A stretch of 64,000 nucleotides of DNA from Acidipropionibacterium virtanenii (GTDB lineage: Bacteria > Actinomycetota > Actinomycetes > Propionibacteriales > Propionibacteriaceae), in contig NZ_CP025198.1 of the NCBI RefSeq assembly GCF_003325455.1, positions 806,001 through 870,000 of the forward strand. The letters run 5' to 3'. Position 1 is the stretch's first letter; the number at the start of each line of letters is the position of its first letter. The notes beneath the pieces were generated by a model. That model made no database searches. It was given only the letters and a program-made list of their open reading frames with translations, and was not told where the DNA came from. Position numbers and translations under genes: made by a program. Positions 45,748-56,429 of this stretch are shown here, one piece after another.

Positions 45748-46797
45748 TCAGCTGTACACCACGACTTTCGTCCCGACCGGGGCGTGGTTCCAGACGTACT
45801 GGATCCCGCTCCAGGAGCGGATGTTGACGCATCCGTGGGAGTTGCCGTCGTAGCCGCGGGCGGCGAAGTCCGAGGAGTAGTGGATGGCCTCGCCGCCACT
45901 GAAGAACATGGCGTAAGGCATCTTGGAGCCGTAGATGGTGGAGACCCAGTCCTTGTTGCGCCACTCGATGCTGAAGGTGCCCTCACGGGTGGGGCCCTCC
46001 TCGCTGCCGAACCTGGCGTCCAGGGAGATGAGGACCTTGCCGTCCTGGACCAGCCGGAGCTGCCGGTCGGTCTTGGAGATGCACACCACAAGACCGGTCT
46101 TGCAGCGGCTGTCCAGGGATACGGCGTCGGCGCCGCTGGTGCCGGGGGTCGGGGTGGCCGGCTTCTTCGTGGAGATGTACTGGGTCTTGACCCAGGCCTC
46201 CTGACCGTTGTACTCGACGGCGGTCCAGCCCTGGACGGTGGTGCCGGTGGCGCTCACCTTGTCCCCGGCCGCCAGGGTCTTCAGGACGGTGGATCCGGTG
46301 CCGGCCTCCTCGCGCAGGTTGACGGCGGTGGTCGCGTACATCGTGGTGACCGACACGTCGGTGGCGGGCTTGCTGGCCGACAGCCACTTGGCGGTGACGT
46401 AGGCGGAGATCCCCTGGTACTGGACTGGTGAGTATCCTCCGGTCGGCGCTGCGGAGACGATGACCTTGGTGCCTGCCGTGAGCTGGCCGAGTACTTCGGA
46501 GTCATCGGACGCCGTGGCCCGCAGGTTGAGGCTGTTGGCCGTGACGTAGGCGGCATGGGCCTTGAAGGCGGCGGCACTGGGGGTGGGCGTCGAGGTCGAG
46601 GCGCTGGGGCTCGGGGTGCCCGGTGTGGAGGCCGAAGGGGTGGACGCCAGGCTCGGTGCGCTGCTGACCGGTGCGGGGGTGGCCGTGGTGCCGCTGCCCG
46701 CGGTGCCCGCCGATGCGCAGGAGGCCAGCGTCATGGCGAGAGCGCCTGCGAGGAGTATGGAGGCCACCTTCGCGGCTCGATTCGTGCGCATCCGCAT
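45748..46797 (-). CDS. L,D-transpeptidase lipoprotein with two SH3-like domains
   Basis: The protein cross-links or anchors peptidoglycan. A lipoprotein signal (ILLAGALAMTLASCAS) is followed by a Ser/Thr/Pro linker, two bacterial SH3 domains (about 80-145 and 150-215; LNLRATASDDSEVLGQL and VNLREEAGTGSTVLKTL) and a YkuD domain (about 235-349) with the catalytic motif SHGCVNI and an upstream His (AIHYSSD). It has 349 residues from ATG 46797, with GAGAAGG upstream. SH3 plus YkuD suggests wall binding before catalysis. Confidence 0.92.
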   Translation of the reverse strand: MRMRTNRAAKVASILLAGALAMTLASCASAGTAGSGTTATPAPVSSAPSLASTPSASTPGTPSPSASTSTPTPSAAAFKAHAAYVTANSLNLRATASDDSEVLGQLTAGTKVIVSAAPTGGYSPVQYQGISAYVTAKWLSASKPATDVSVTTMYATTAVNLREEAGTGSTVLKTLAAGDKVSATGTTVQGWTAVEYNGQEAWVKTQYISTKKPATPTPGTSGADAVSLDSRCKTGLVVCISKTDRQLRLVQDGKVLISLDARFGSEEGPTREGTFSIEWRNKDWVSTIYGSKMPYAMFFSGGEAIHYSSDFAARGYDGNSHGCVNIRSWSGIQYVWNHAPVGTKVVVYS

Positions 46798-47083
46798 GTC
46801 CCTTCTCACGGACTCCTGGCTGGCTGCGGAGATGTTCTGCAGCACCGAAGCCGGCCGCGGGGGAGCTGACCTGCCCCGCGCGTCACCACGATGGTGGCGT
46901 CTGCGGCTCTGGCAGAGGCACCCTAACATCCGGGTGCGGCGCATTTCGTACCGGGAACGTCAATGGGACTGAGGCTGTTGACAATCCATTGTCCACATTC
47001 CCAGAAGTCGCTCATGACAAGGCGGAATACTGGTCCTGAGAATTATTGACCGAATCCTTAAATTCACCTGAGAAAACACGGGA
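46798..47083. other. Intergenic region between the L,D-transpeptidase and typA ends
   Basis: It must hold the promoter of the L,D-transpeptidase gene (minus strand). The part near 46970-47080 is AT-rich for this genome and contains a 14-bp palindrome GACAATCCATTGTC at 46980-46993, a possible operator. No gene is seen. Confidence 0.4.
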
Positions 47084-47113
47084 AAGGGGCCCCGCCGAAC
47101 GGTGGGGCCCCTT
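47084..47113 (-). terminator. typA terminator
   Basis: AAGGGGCCCC and GGGGCCCCTT form a perfect 10-bp stem with a CCG/CGG inner stem in the loop. On the minus strand TTTCCCGTGTTTTCTC follows, a fair U tract. It lies just after the typA stop. Confidence 0.75.
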
Positions 47114-47128
47114 GATGGCGGCAGTGGA

Positions 47129-48991
47129 TCAGGCGTGCTTCGCGCGGGTGCGCGCCTTGGCCCGGTCGTGGGCGTTGAGCTCGGTCTTGCGGATCCTCAC
47201 GACCTCGGGGGTCACCTCGAGGCACTCGTCGGAGCGGCAGAACTCGAGCTGCTGCTCCATCGACATCTTGGTGGCCGGGATGAGCCGCTCCAGCTCGTCG
47301 CCGGTCGACGAGCGGACGTTGGTGAGGTGCTTCTCCTTGGTGGGGTTGACGTCCATGTCGTCGGGTCGGGAATTCTCCCCGCAGACCATTCCCTCGTAGA
47401 CCTCGTCTCCGGGGGTCACGAACATGGTGCCGCGCTCCTGGAGATTGAACAGGGCGAAGGAGGTGACGCTGCCCTGCCGGTCGGCGACCATCGAGCCGGT
47501 CTGGCGGGTGCGCAGCTCCCCGACCCAGGGTTGGTAGTTCTCGAAGATCTGGTTCATGATCCCCTGGCCGCGGGTCTGGGTGAGGAACTCGGTGCGGAAG
47601 CCGATGAGGCCGCGGGCCGGCACCACGAATTCCATGCGGACCCAGCCGGATCCGTGGTTGACCATGTGCATCATCTGGCCCTTGCGCAGCCCCATCATCT
47701 GGGTGACGGCGCCCATGAACTCCTCGGGGCAGTCCACGGTGACCCGCTCGAAGGGCTCGTGGAGCTTGCCGTTGACCTCCCGGGTGACCACCTGGGGCTT
47801 GCCGACGGTGAGCTCGAAGCCCTCGCGGCGCATCATCTCGACCAGCACCGCCAGCTGCAGCTCGCCGCGTCCCTGCACCTCCCACATATCGGGGCGGTCG
47901 GTGTCGGAGACCTTGATGGAGACGTTGCCGATGAGCTCCTGGTCCAGGCGGGCCTTGAGCAGCCTGGCGGTGAGCTTGTCGCCGGAGCGCCCGGACAGCG
48001 GGGAGGTGTTGATGCCGATGGTCATCGACATCGACGGCTCGTCGACGTGGATCAGCGGCAGCGGCTTGGGATCCTCGGGGTCGGTGATGGTCTCGCCGAT
48101 GGTGATGTCGGGGATGCCGGCGACAGCGACGATGTCCCCGGGGCCGGCGGTCTCGGTGGGCACCCGGTCGAGGGCCTCGGTGATGAGCACCTCGGAGAGC
48201 TTGACGTTCTCGACGGAGCCGTCGCGGCGGCACAGGGCCACCGGCTCGCCCTTGTGGAGCTCGCCCTCTACGATGCGGCACAGAGCCAGACGGCCGAGGT
48301 AGGGGGAGGCGTCGAGGTTGGTGACGTGGGCCTGGAGGGTGGCGCCCTCGGTGTAGGTCGGTGCCGGGATGTTCTTGAGGATGGAGTCGAAGAGGGGCTG
48401 GAGATCGGGGGAGTCGGGCAGCTGGCCGTCGGCGGGCTTGTTCAGGGAGGCGCGCCCGGCCTTGGCGGAGGCGTAGACGACGGGGACGTCGAGCAGGGAG
48501 GCGTCGTCGTCATCGGAGAGGTCCATGAAGAGGTCGTAGGTCTCCTCGACCACCTCGTCGATGCGGGCGTCGGGCCGGTCGACCTTGTTGATCACCAGCA
48601 CCAGGGGCAGCTTCTTGGCCAGGGCCTTGCGCAGCACGAACCGGGTCTGGGGCAGGGGGCCCTCGGAGGCGTCGACGAGCAGCAGGACGCCGTCGACCAT
48701 CTCCAGGCCGCGCTCCACCTCGCCGCCGAAGTCGGCGTGGCCGGGAGTGTCGATGATGTTGAGGGTGATCTCCTCGCCGTCGCTCATGGTGTGCTTGACG
48801 GCGGTGTTCTTGGCGAGGATGGTGATGCCCTTCTCCCGCTCCAGGTCCATCGAGTCCATCACGCGCTTCTCGACGTCGGCGCCCTCCCGGAAGGCTCCCG
48901 ACTGCCACAGCATCGCGTCCACGAGGGTGGTCTTGCCGTGGTCGACGTGGGCCACGATGGCGATATTGCGCAGGTCTTTGCGAACGGGCAT
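47129..48991 (-). CDS. typA: Translational GTPase TypA/BipA
   Basis: TypA is an EF-G-like GTPase that binds ribosomes and aids 50S assembly and stress growth. G1 AHVDHGKTTL is near residue 14, G2 EREKGITI near 51, G3 DTPGHADFGGEVER near 82, G4 NKVD near 134. The C-terminal TypA-specific domain includes RQTGSMVADRQGSVTSFALF and GMVCGENSRPDDMDVN. It has 620 residues, full length. Single gene with its own terminator. Confidence 0.96.
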   Translation of the reverse strand: MPVRKDLRNIAIVAHVDHGKTTLVDAMLWQSGAFREGADVEKRVMDSMDLEREKGITILAKNTAVKHTMSDGEEITLNIIDTPGHADFGGEVERGLEMVDGVLLLVDASEGPLPQTRFVLRKALAKKLPLVLVINKVDRPDARIDEVVEETYDLFMDLSDDDDASLLDVPVVYASAKAGRASLNKPADGQLPDSPDLQPLFDSILKNIPAPTYTEGATLQAHVTNLDASPYLGRLALCRIVEGELHKGEPVALCRRDGSVENVKLSEVLITEALDRVPTETAGPGDIVAVAGIPDITIGETITDPEDPKPLPLIHVDEPSMSMTIGINTSPLSGRSGDKLTARLLKARLDQELIGNVSIKVSDTDRPDMWEVQGRGELQLAVLVEMMRREGFELTVGKPQVVTREVNGKLHEPFERVTVDCPEEFMGAVTQMMGLRKGQMMHMVNHGSGWVRMEFVVPARGLIGFRTEFLTQTRGQGIMNQIFENYQPWVGELRTRQTGSMVADRQGSVTSFALFNLQERGTMFVTPGDEVYEGMVCGENSRPDDMDVNPTKEKHLTNVRSSTGDELERLIPATKMSMEQQLEFCRSDECLEVTPEVVRIRKTELNAHDRAKARTRAKHA

Positions 48992-49119
48992 GCAGGACTC
49001 CGGTCAGTCGGGAGATGGGGCGGACGCCGACGGGCATCCCGGGCAATTGTAGACGTTGTGCGGGCTGGGTCGCGCGCGTGCGTCCTCGCTCCGGGGTGGC
49101 AACAGCATGCGACGGGCAG

Positions 49120-49345
49120 CTACTCGTCGATGAAATCGATGATCCACCGTCGGATCTCGGCCAGTGCGTCCGGATCGACCCGGCCCAGACGGTGTCGCCG
49201 GTGGCCAGGTCAGGCACCCTGAGCCGACTCCCACCAGAACCACTGCCTGTCGCCGGGAATCATCGATCCCAGCCAGGCCGACAACTCCCACCGGCCGGCG
49301 TCGCCGGTCGTGTCGCAGCCACCATGGCCGCCGGGCCACCCTCGC
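49120..49345 (-). pseudogene. Decayed gene, C-terminal remnant of unknown protein
   Basis: Three minus-strand pieces in different frames read as one protein end: RWELSAWLGSMIPGDRQWFW and WESAQGA, then PDLATGDTVWAG, then DPDALAEIRRWIIDFIDE with a stop at 49120-49122. The joins near 49213 and 49178 need small indels. Coding-like composition in each piece supports a real but broken gene. I do not recognise the family. The start is lost against the rhodanese remnant. Confidence 0.4.
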
Positions 49346-49393
49346 CTCCTGCCGGGGCGGGGTGCAGGCCCGGGTGAATCAGTCGGGCAGCAG

Positions 49394-49795
49394 GCGTGGC
49401 TGGCCGATCTGGAACTGTGCTACGCGCCGCAGTTCGGCTCGGCCAAGGATCCGGTGAACTTTCTCGGCCGGGCCGATCGCAACATCGCCGACGGCCTGGT
49501 TGAGACCCTCCAGCGGCATGAACTCGACGCCGCGCTGGCCGCCGGAGCCCGCCTGGTCGACGTGAGAACCCCCGCCGAGCACGAGGTCGCGGCGATCCCC
49601 GGCTCGGTGTTGATCCCTCTGGACGAACTGCGCGAGCGCCTCGACGATCTGCCCGACGGCGATCTGATCGTCCACTGCGCCGCCGGGCTGCGCAGCTGCG
49701 TCGCCGCGCGCATTCTGACTCAGCACGGCCGGCGGGTACGGAGCCTCGACGGCGGATTCGCCACCTGGGCAGACGGGAGAGCGACGGCGCAGTAG
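49394..49795 (+). pseudogene. CoA-disulfide reductase-rhodanese, C-terminal remnant
   Basis: The frame begins without a good start and reads LADLELCYAPQFGSAKDPVN, the linker that joins the FAD domain to the rhodanese domain in CoA-disulfide reductase-rhodanese fusions, then a whole rhodanese domain (LVDVRTPAEHEVAAIPGSV ... IVHCAAGLRSC). The active Cys in HCAAGLR is intact. About 430 N-terminal residues are missing, so the reductase is gone. The rhodanese part might still be made from an ATG at 49310 inside unrelated sequence. It is adjacent to a CstR-like repressor, its usual regulator. Confidence 0.72.
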
Positions 49796-49843
49796 CCGTC
49801 GGCCGCGGCGGACGGAGTGGCACCCGAACTCTCCAGACGAGAA

Positions 49844-49899
49844 TCCCGGTCAACGGGGGTTCGGGTCGCCACAGCGCCGAGAACCCCCGTTGAACGGGA
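49844..49899. terminator. Long inverted repeat between convergent genes
   Basis: TCCCGGTCAACGGGGGTTC (49844-49862) pairs with GAACCCCCGTTGAACGGGA (49881-49899), 19 bases with one mismatch, around 18 nt. It lies between the ends of the rhodanese remnant and the CstR-like gene and could terminate both. Confidence 0.65.
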
Positions 49900-49930
49900 G
49901 ATCCGTTTCCGCACGGCCCCCCGGAGGCGC

Positions 49931-50194
49931 TCACGCCAGGGACAGGAAGAGCTTCTCCAGCCCGGCAAGGTCTTCCTCGCAGTCCTCGCCGCCGCTGGTG
50001 ATGCAACTGCGTACCCCGGTGGACACCAGGGTGAAACCGGCCCGGTCGACCGCCTTGCCGATCGCGGCGAGCTGGGTGACGATGTCGCGGCACTCACGGC
50101 CGTCCTCGATCATCGCGATGACCCCGCCGATCTGCCCCTGGGCTCGGCGCAGCCGGGTGATGACGGGCTTGAGATCCTCGGGATCGAGTTTCAC
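49931..50194 (-). CDS. CsoR/CstR family repressor, persulfide-sensor type
   Basis: It has 87 residues and is all helical: ITRLRRAQGQIGGVIAMIED is the family's first helix. The two conserved cysteines are in ECRDIV and VRSCI, 29 residues apart as in CsoR. The His that copper sensors have 4 residues before the second Cys is Gly here (STGVRSC), which is the CstR pattern for reactive sulfur species. A third Cys is near the end (EDCEED). The GTG start follows GAGGAG. The neighbouring rhodanese remnant fits a CstR regulon. Confidence 0.8.
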   Translation of the reverse strand: MKLDPEDLKPVITRLRRAQGQIGGVIAMIEDGRECRDIVTQLAAIGKAVDRAGFTLVSTGVRSCITSGGEDCEEDLAGLEKLFLSLA

Positions 50195-50372
50195 GGTTCT
50201 CTCCTCGCGGTGGCTGGGCCCGATGGGATTGTCGGACGGGTCGGCCGTCGGACGACGGCGCCCGGAACCCGGCCGATGATACCCCTGGGGGTGTTCCATG
50301 CGATTCGGCCGGGAGTACGGATCGCCGCGGGCCATCACGTCGTCGGGCGGGGCGGGGCCCTAGGGTTGGGGC

Positions 50373-51047
50373 ATGGCAGAAGACCAGACGCATCCGAATC
50401 TGCTGGCCGAGACCGAGCCGGCGACGCGGCTGCCCCATGACCCGGCGATAGCCGAGCTGGCCGACCGCGGCCGTCAGGACTTCCTTGCGGTGGTGCGCGA
50501 GTACCCCGCTTCGAGCCTTTGCTGGGCGCTGCTGGCCGAGGGGTCTCTGATGGCGGGTACCGAGGCCGCCGACGTCGCGGCCTACGCCTACGCGCGCACC
50601 GGCTACCACCGCGGCCTCGACGCGCTGCGCCGGGAGGGTTGGAAGGGGCAGGGGCCGATTCCATGGGAGCACCTGGCCAACCAGGGATTCCTGCGCAGCC
50701 TGTGGGCCCTGTCGGTGGCCGCGGGCCGGATCGGGGAGCAGGACGAGGCGCAGCGTTGCGAGCAGTTCCTGCGCGACTCCAGCCAGACGGCCTGGGACGC
50801 ACTGCACACCACCCTGGTCCCCGCCGACGAGGCCGAGGACGAGGAGGTGCCCGAGCCGGACGGGACCACCGGGGGCGTCGAGAAGGCCGCGGCCTCCGAT
50901 GAGTCTCCCTCCGATGAGGCCGAAAATGGCACCGACGGCTCCCCGGACGCAGATCCGCGAGAGGATGGGGACAACTCCCCGGAGCGGCCCGAGGATGAGC
51001 GCCACGCCGAGGAGAGCCGGCAGGAAGCGGTGCACGTACAGGGGTGA
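50373..51047 (+). CDS. DUF3151 family protein
   Basis: The first 150 residues are the conserved actinobacterial DUF3151 domain (PASSLCWALLAEGSL, AYARTGYHRGLDALRREGWKG, VPWEHLANQGFL-like IPWEHLANQGFL). The last 75 are acidic, Glu/Asp/Pro-rich and disordered. Function unknown; it is found close to purA or fructose-bisphosphate aldolase in many relatives. A -10 TAGGGT 7 nt before the ATG suggests a leaderless mRNA. Confidence 0.85.
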   Translation: MAEDQTHPNLLAETEPATRLPHDPAIAELADRGRQDFLAVVREYPASSLCWALLAEGSLMAGTEAADVAAYAYARTGYHRGLDALRREGWKGQGPIPWEHLANQGFLRSLWALSVAAGRIGEQDEAQRCEQFLRDSSQTAWDALHTTLVPADEAEDEEVPEPDGTTGGVEKAAASDESPSDEAENGTDGSPDADPREDGDNSPERPEDERHAEESRQEAVHVQG

Positions 51048-51120
51048 CGAGACGGGACGGTCGCCGGACCGCGCCCGCGCAACCGTCCTGACGGACCGAG
51101 GATCCGACTGAGGAGGAGAC

Positions 51121-51999
51121 ATGGCCGAGCACATCAAGTTCCGGGACTTCCAGCCGTCGGACGCCAAGGCGATCACCTTCGGTGAGCCCGGGGAACTGCT
51201 CAACCGGGTGGGCGATCCCGGCACCATCATCCGGGTGGCCACCTGGCAGGGGCGGATCGTCGGCTACGTCACATCCTGGCTGGCGGTGGTGCACCGCAGC
51301 CGCCGCTTCATCGACGTCGTCGTCGCCCCCGACTCCCGGGGCCGGCGGGTCGGCACCCGGCTCGTCGAGGAGATCCGGGCCCGGTCCCACCGACCGCTGG
51401 CCACCAAGGCCGTCGAGGGATCCGACGCCGAGGCCTTCATCCGCAGTCTTGGCGGACGGGCGTACGCCACCTGCCCGCCGCTGGAGCTGGCCCGCCGCCA
51501 GTTCGGGCGGGTGCGCGAGATGCTCGGCGGCCACGACGACGTCATCTCCGCCGCGACCCTGTCGCCCGGTGAACCCGAGCACCTGTGGAGCCGGTACTAC
51601 GAGTGGGTCCACGCGGACTGGTCCCCGGTCGACGACACGGAGGAGGCCCGGGCGGCGGTGCGCGCCGAGGCGGCCGAGCTCGACCTGGAGCACACCAGCG
51701 TCGCCCTGGTCGACGGGCAGCCGGCCGCGGTGGCCTTCGTCTTCGACGACGACGGCGCCCCCACCGTCTGCGCCGAGACCGTGGCCCGCGACACCCCCGA
51801 CGGGGACGAGGCGCTGGCCAGGGCCGTGGCCGACGTCGTCTCCGCGTCGTGGCGGCGAGGGGTGCGCCGGTTGGCCTTCGACGGTCATCAGGAGGATCCC
51901 CACTTCGGGCCGCTGGCGGCGAGACTGCCCCTGGAGGGGGCCCGCCTCTTCCTCCTGGAGCTCCCCCTCGACGTTGTCGTCCCCGGTGCCGACAGGTAG
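51121..51999 (+). CDS. GNAT family acetyltransferase
   Basis: The N-terminal half (about 1-100) is a GNAT fold with FIDVVVAPDSRGRRVGTRLVEE as the acetyl-CoA loop. The second half (about 130-290) has a degenerate second GNAT-like unit (TSVALVDGQPAAVAFVFDDD). It has 292 residues. AGGAGG lies before the ATG. The substrate is unknown. It lies between DUF3151 and purA, all in the same direction. Confidence 0.8.
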   Translation: MAEHIKFRDFQPSDAKAITFGEPGELLNRVGDPGTIIRVATWQGRIVGYVTSWLAVVHRSRRFIDVVVAPDSRGRRVGTRLVEEIRARSHRPLATKAVEGSDAEAFIRSLGGRAYATCPPLELARRQFGRVREMLGGHDDVISAATLSPGEPEHLWSRYYEWVHADWSPVDDTEEARAAVRAEAAELDLEHTSVALVDGQPAAVAFVFDDDGAPTVCAETVARDTPDGDEALARAVADVVSASWRRGVRRLAFDGHQEDPHFGPLAARLPLEGARLFLLELPLDVVVPGADR

Positions 52000-52101
52000 A
52001 CGGCGGCCTGCCCCGGCCGCCCATCCCGTACAATGCGGAACGTTGTGCCGAGCGCCGGACGTCGGCGTCGGGCCACCCGGATCGGCTGCCGAATGCTGTG
52101 A

Positions 52102-54189
<2,088 letters not shown>

Positions 54190-54196
<7 letters not shown>

Positions 54197-54582
54197 TCGG
54201 CCGACGGGATGTCGGTCTGGGCGAAGTCGTCCCCCTTGAACAGGAGCGGCTCGCCCAGACCGGACGCCGCGGCGTAGGCGAAGAGGTCACCCAGGTTCAG
54301 GCCCGCGAGGTGGCGTCCCTTCCCGAACCTGCTCCATGCCTGTGACGCCAGGATCGCCTGGTCCTCGTCGAGAGGGAGGACGTCGGCCTCCAGATCGGCG
54401 AGGAGTGCCTGGAGATCGGTGACAGCCTCCGCCCCGGCCCGGGCCTCGAGGACGACCGAGCTCTCGACCAGGCCGGCGGCGCTCACCACGAGGTGATCGG
54501 CGCCGATCATGAGGTCCAGATAGTGCTCCGCATCGGGCTCGCCGGTGAGCACCGCGACCAGCACCGAGCTGTCGACGATCAT
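54190..54582 (-). CDS. vapC: VapC-type PIN-domain toxin
   Basis: It has 130 residues. MIVDSSVLVAVLTGEPDAE opens the PIN domain with the first Asp; AGLVESSVVLEARAG gives Glu, and LNLGDLFAYAAASGLGEPLLFKGDDF the last acidic cluster. All four acidic residues are present, so it should be an active RNase. The ATG overlaps the antitoxin stop (ATGA). It is transcribed toward the phosphotransferase gene. Confidence 0.92.
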
Positions 54583-54830
54583 CGGGGCAGTCCGTTCTCG
54601 TCATAGCCGAGGATCTCGTCGGCGTCCCGTCCGTCGAGTACGGTCCTTGCCCGGGCCCGGTCGATATAGCGATGCAGGTCCGGACGCGCCGACACGTGAT
54701 GCTGCCGTCGGACCCGCGCCAGACGCTCGGCCACCGCTGTGCGCAGTGCGGTCGTGATGGTCTCGCCGGTCTCGGCGGCCAGTTCGCGGGCCAGCCGATC
54801 GGTATCGGCATCCTTGATGTTGAGAGCCAT
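54579..54830 (-). CDS. vapB: VapB-type antitoxin
   Basis: It has 83 residues, opening with MALNIKDADTDRLARELAAE, then TGETITTALRTAVAERLARV, the ribbon-helix-helix-like VapB fold of the Rv0623 type; the C-terminal DRDADEILGYDENGLPR-like end (DGRDADEILGYDENGLPR) wraps the toxin. It is first of the pair and should repress its own promoter. It lies divergent from purD. Confidence 0.9.
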   Translation of the reverse strand: MALNIKDADTDRLARELAAETGETITTALRTAVAERLARVRRQHHVSARPDLHRYIDRARARTVLDGRDADEILGYDENGLPR

Positions 54831-55058
54831 AGGGCCAATGGTAGGCGGCTGTTCTTTCGTTTTGTGAAGACAGGCAGATCAGTAGGAAGAAAATCCTGCG
54901 TCGACGTGTTCCGGCCTGCAGCGGGCGCGCCCGCCTCGGCTCCGTGTCCCGATCTGGTGAACGCAATGTGGCGCCCGGCGGCGCCGGGCCCCGTTTCCGC
55001 GAGCCGATGCCGCGGGACGCCGCATCGGGGATTCGCGGCCTCTACTACAGTTGCGCCC
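54831..55058. other. Divergent promoter region between vapB and purD
   Basis: It holds the promoters of vapBC (minus) and the purine genes (plus). An AT-rich patch (TTCTTTCGTTTTGTGAAGAC near 54853) lies on the vapB side. On the purD side TACAGT at 55046-55051 precedes the GTG by 7 nt. No riboswitch-like structure is apparent. Confidence 0.4.
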
Positions 55059-56384
55059 GTGACCGAGATGACAGTCCTCATCCTGGGCTCGGGAGGTCGC
55101 GAACACGCGATCGCCCTGGCCGTCTCCAAGGATCCGCAGGTTCAAGCCGTGCATGTGGCCCCGGGCAATCCCGGAACGGCCTCCTTCGCCACCAACCACG
55201 AGGTCGACGAGACCGATCCGGATGCGGTGGTCGCCCTGGGGCGCGAGATCTCAGCAGACCTCGTCGTCGTCGGCCCTGAGGCCCCGCTGGTCGCCGGGGT
55301 GGCCGATGCCGTGCGCGCGGCCGGCATCGACTGCTTCGGCCCGGGTAAGGAGGCGGCGCGCCTCGAGGGCTCCAAGGCCTTCGCGAAGGAGATCATGAGG
55401 GCCGCCGGGGTGCCCACCGCCGATGCCGTGGCCTGCACCACCGTCGAAGAGGCCGAGGCGGCCCTCGACCGGTTCGGGGCTCCCTACGTCGTCAAGGATG
55501 ACGGGCTGGCCGCCGGGAAGGGCGTGGTCGTCACCTCCGAGCGCTCCGAGGCCGTGGACCACGCCAGGCACTGCATCGAGGCCGGTCACCCGATCGTGAT
55601 CGAGGAGTACCTCAAGGGGCCTGAGGTCAGTCTCTTCGCGATCTGCGACGGCTCGCGAGCCCTGCCACTCCAGCCAGCCCAGGACTTCAAGCGGGTCGGC
55701 GACGGCGGCACCGGGCCGAACACCGGAGGGATGGGCGCCTACACGCCACTGCCGTGGGCGCCCGCCGATCTCGTCGAGACGGTCACCAGGACCGTCATCG
55801 GCCCGACCCTGGCCGAGATGAACCGTCGCGGCACACCCTTCCAGGGGCTGCTCTACGTGGGCCTGTCGCTCACAGCCGACGGCCCGCGGGTGGTCGAGTT
55901 CAATGTGCGTTTCGGCGATCCGGAGACCCAGCCCCTGCTGTCGATGATCGAGTCCCCGCTGGGTCAGGTGATGCGCGCCGCGGCCACGGGGGATCTCAGC
56001 GGGTTCGACGGCCTGCGGTTCCGCCGCGGGTTCGCGGTCGGCGTCGTGCTGGCCTCCGAGGGATATCCCGGAGAGGTCGTCACCGGCCGCCCGGTCGGAG
56101 GGGTGCTGTCCGCCGACGGCGACTCCGATCCCGACATCATCCAGGCCGGTACGGCTGCCGACGGTGACCGGCTGGTGTCGGCCGGCGGGCGGGTGCTGGT
56201 GGCCCTGGGGCACGGCGAGACCCTGACCGGGGCCCGCCAGGCCGCCTATGCGCGTATCGAGAAGGTGTCTCTGGAAGGTGGCTTCCACCGGGGCGACATC
56301 GCGCTGACGGCCGCAGAGGAGGAGGCCTTCACCGCACTGTCGGAGCCGAAGGAGTCCCTCGGGGATCCCGGCGCCAACGACTGA
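55059..56384 (+). CDS. purD: Phosphoribosylamine-glycine ligase
   Basis: PurD makes glycinamide ribonucleotide. The protein begins VTEMTVLILGSGGREHAIA with the family motif GSGGREHA; ATP-grasp motifs VVKDDGLAAGKGVVV, IEEYLKGPEVS and RFGDPETQ follow. It has 441 residues if GTG 55059 is used (leaderless position, 7 nt after TACAGT), 438 from ATG 55068. The open frame to 54672 is not conserved. It starts the purine group purD-purB-purCS-purQ. Confidence 0.95.
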   Translation: MTEMTVLILGSGGREHAIALAVSKDPQVQAVHVAPGNPGTASFATNHEVDETDPDAVVALGREISADLVVVGPEAPLVAGVADAVRAAGIDCFGPGKEAARLEGSKAFAKEIMRAAGVPTADAVACTTVEEAEAALDRFGAPYVVKDDGLAAGKGVVVTSERSEAVDHARHCIEAGHPIVIEEYLKGPEVSLFAICDGSRALPLQPAQDFKRVGDGGTGPNTGGMGAYTPLPWAPADLVETVTRTVIGPTLAEMNRRGTPFQGLLYVGLSLTADGPRVVEFNVRFGDPETQPLLSMIESPLGQVMRAAATGDLSGFDGLRFRRGFAVGVVLASEGYPGEVVTGRPVGGVLSADGDSDPDIIQAGTAADGDRLVSAGGRVLVALGHGETLTGARQAAYARIEKVSLEGGFHRGDIALTAAEEEAFTALSEPKESLGDPGAND

Positions 56385-56429
56385 TCCATCCGCAACCGAG
56401 CAGTCACCCATCACCTCCAAGGAGCCCTC

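Noticed and set aside
49931-50194. Copper sensor CsoR
   Set aside because: The copper-binding His before the second Cys is Gly.
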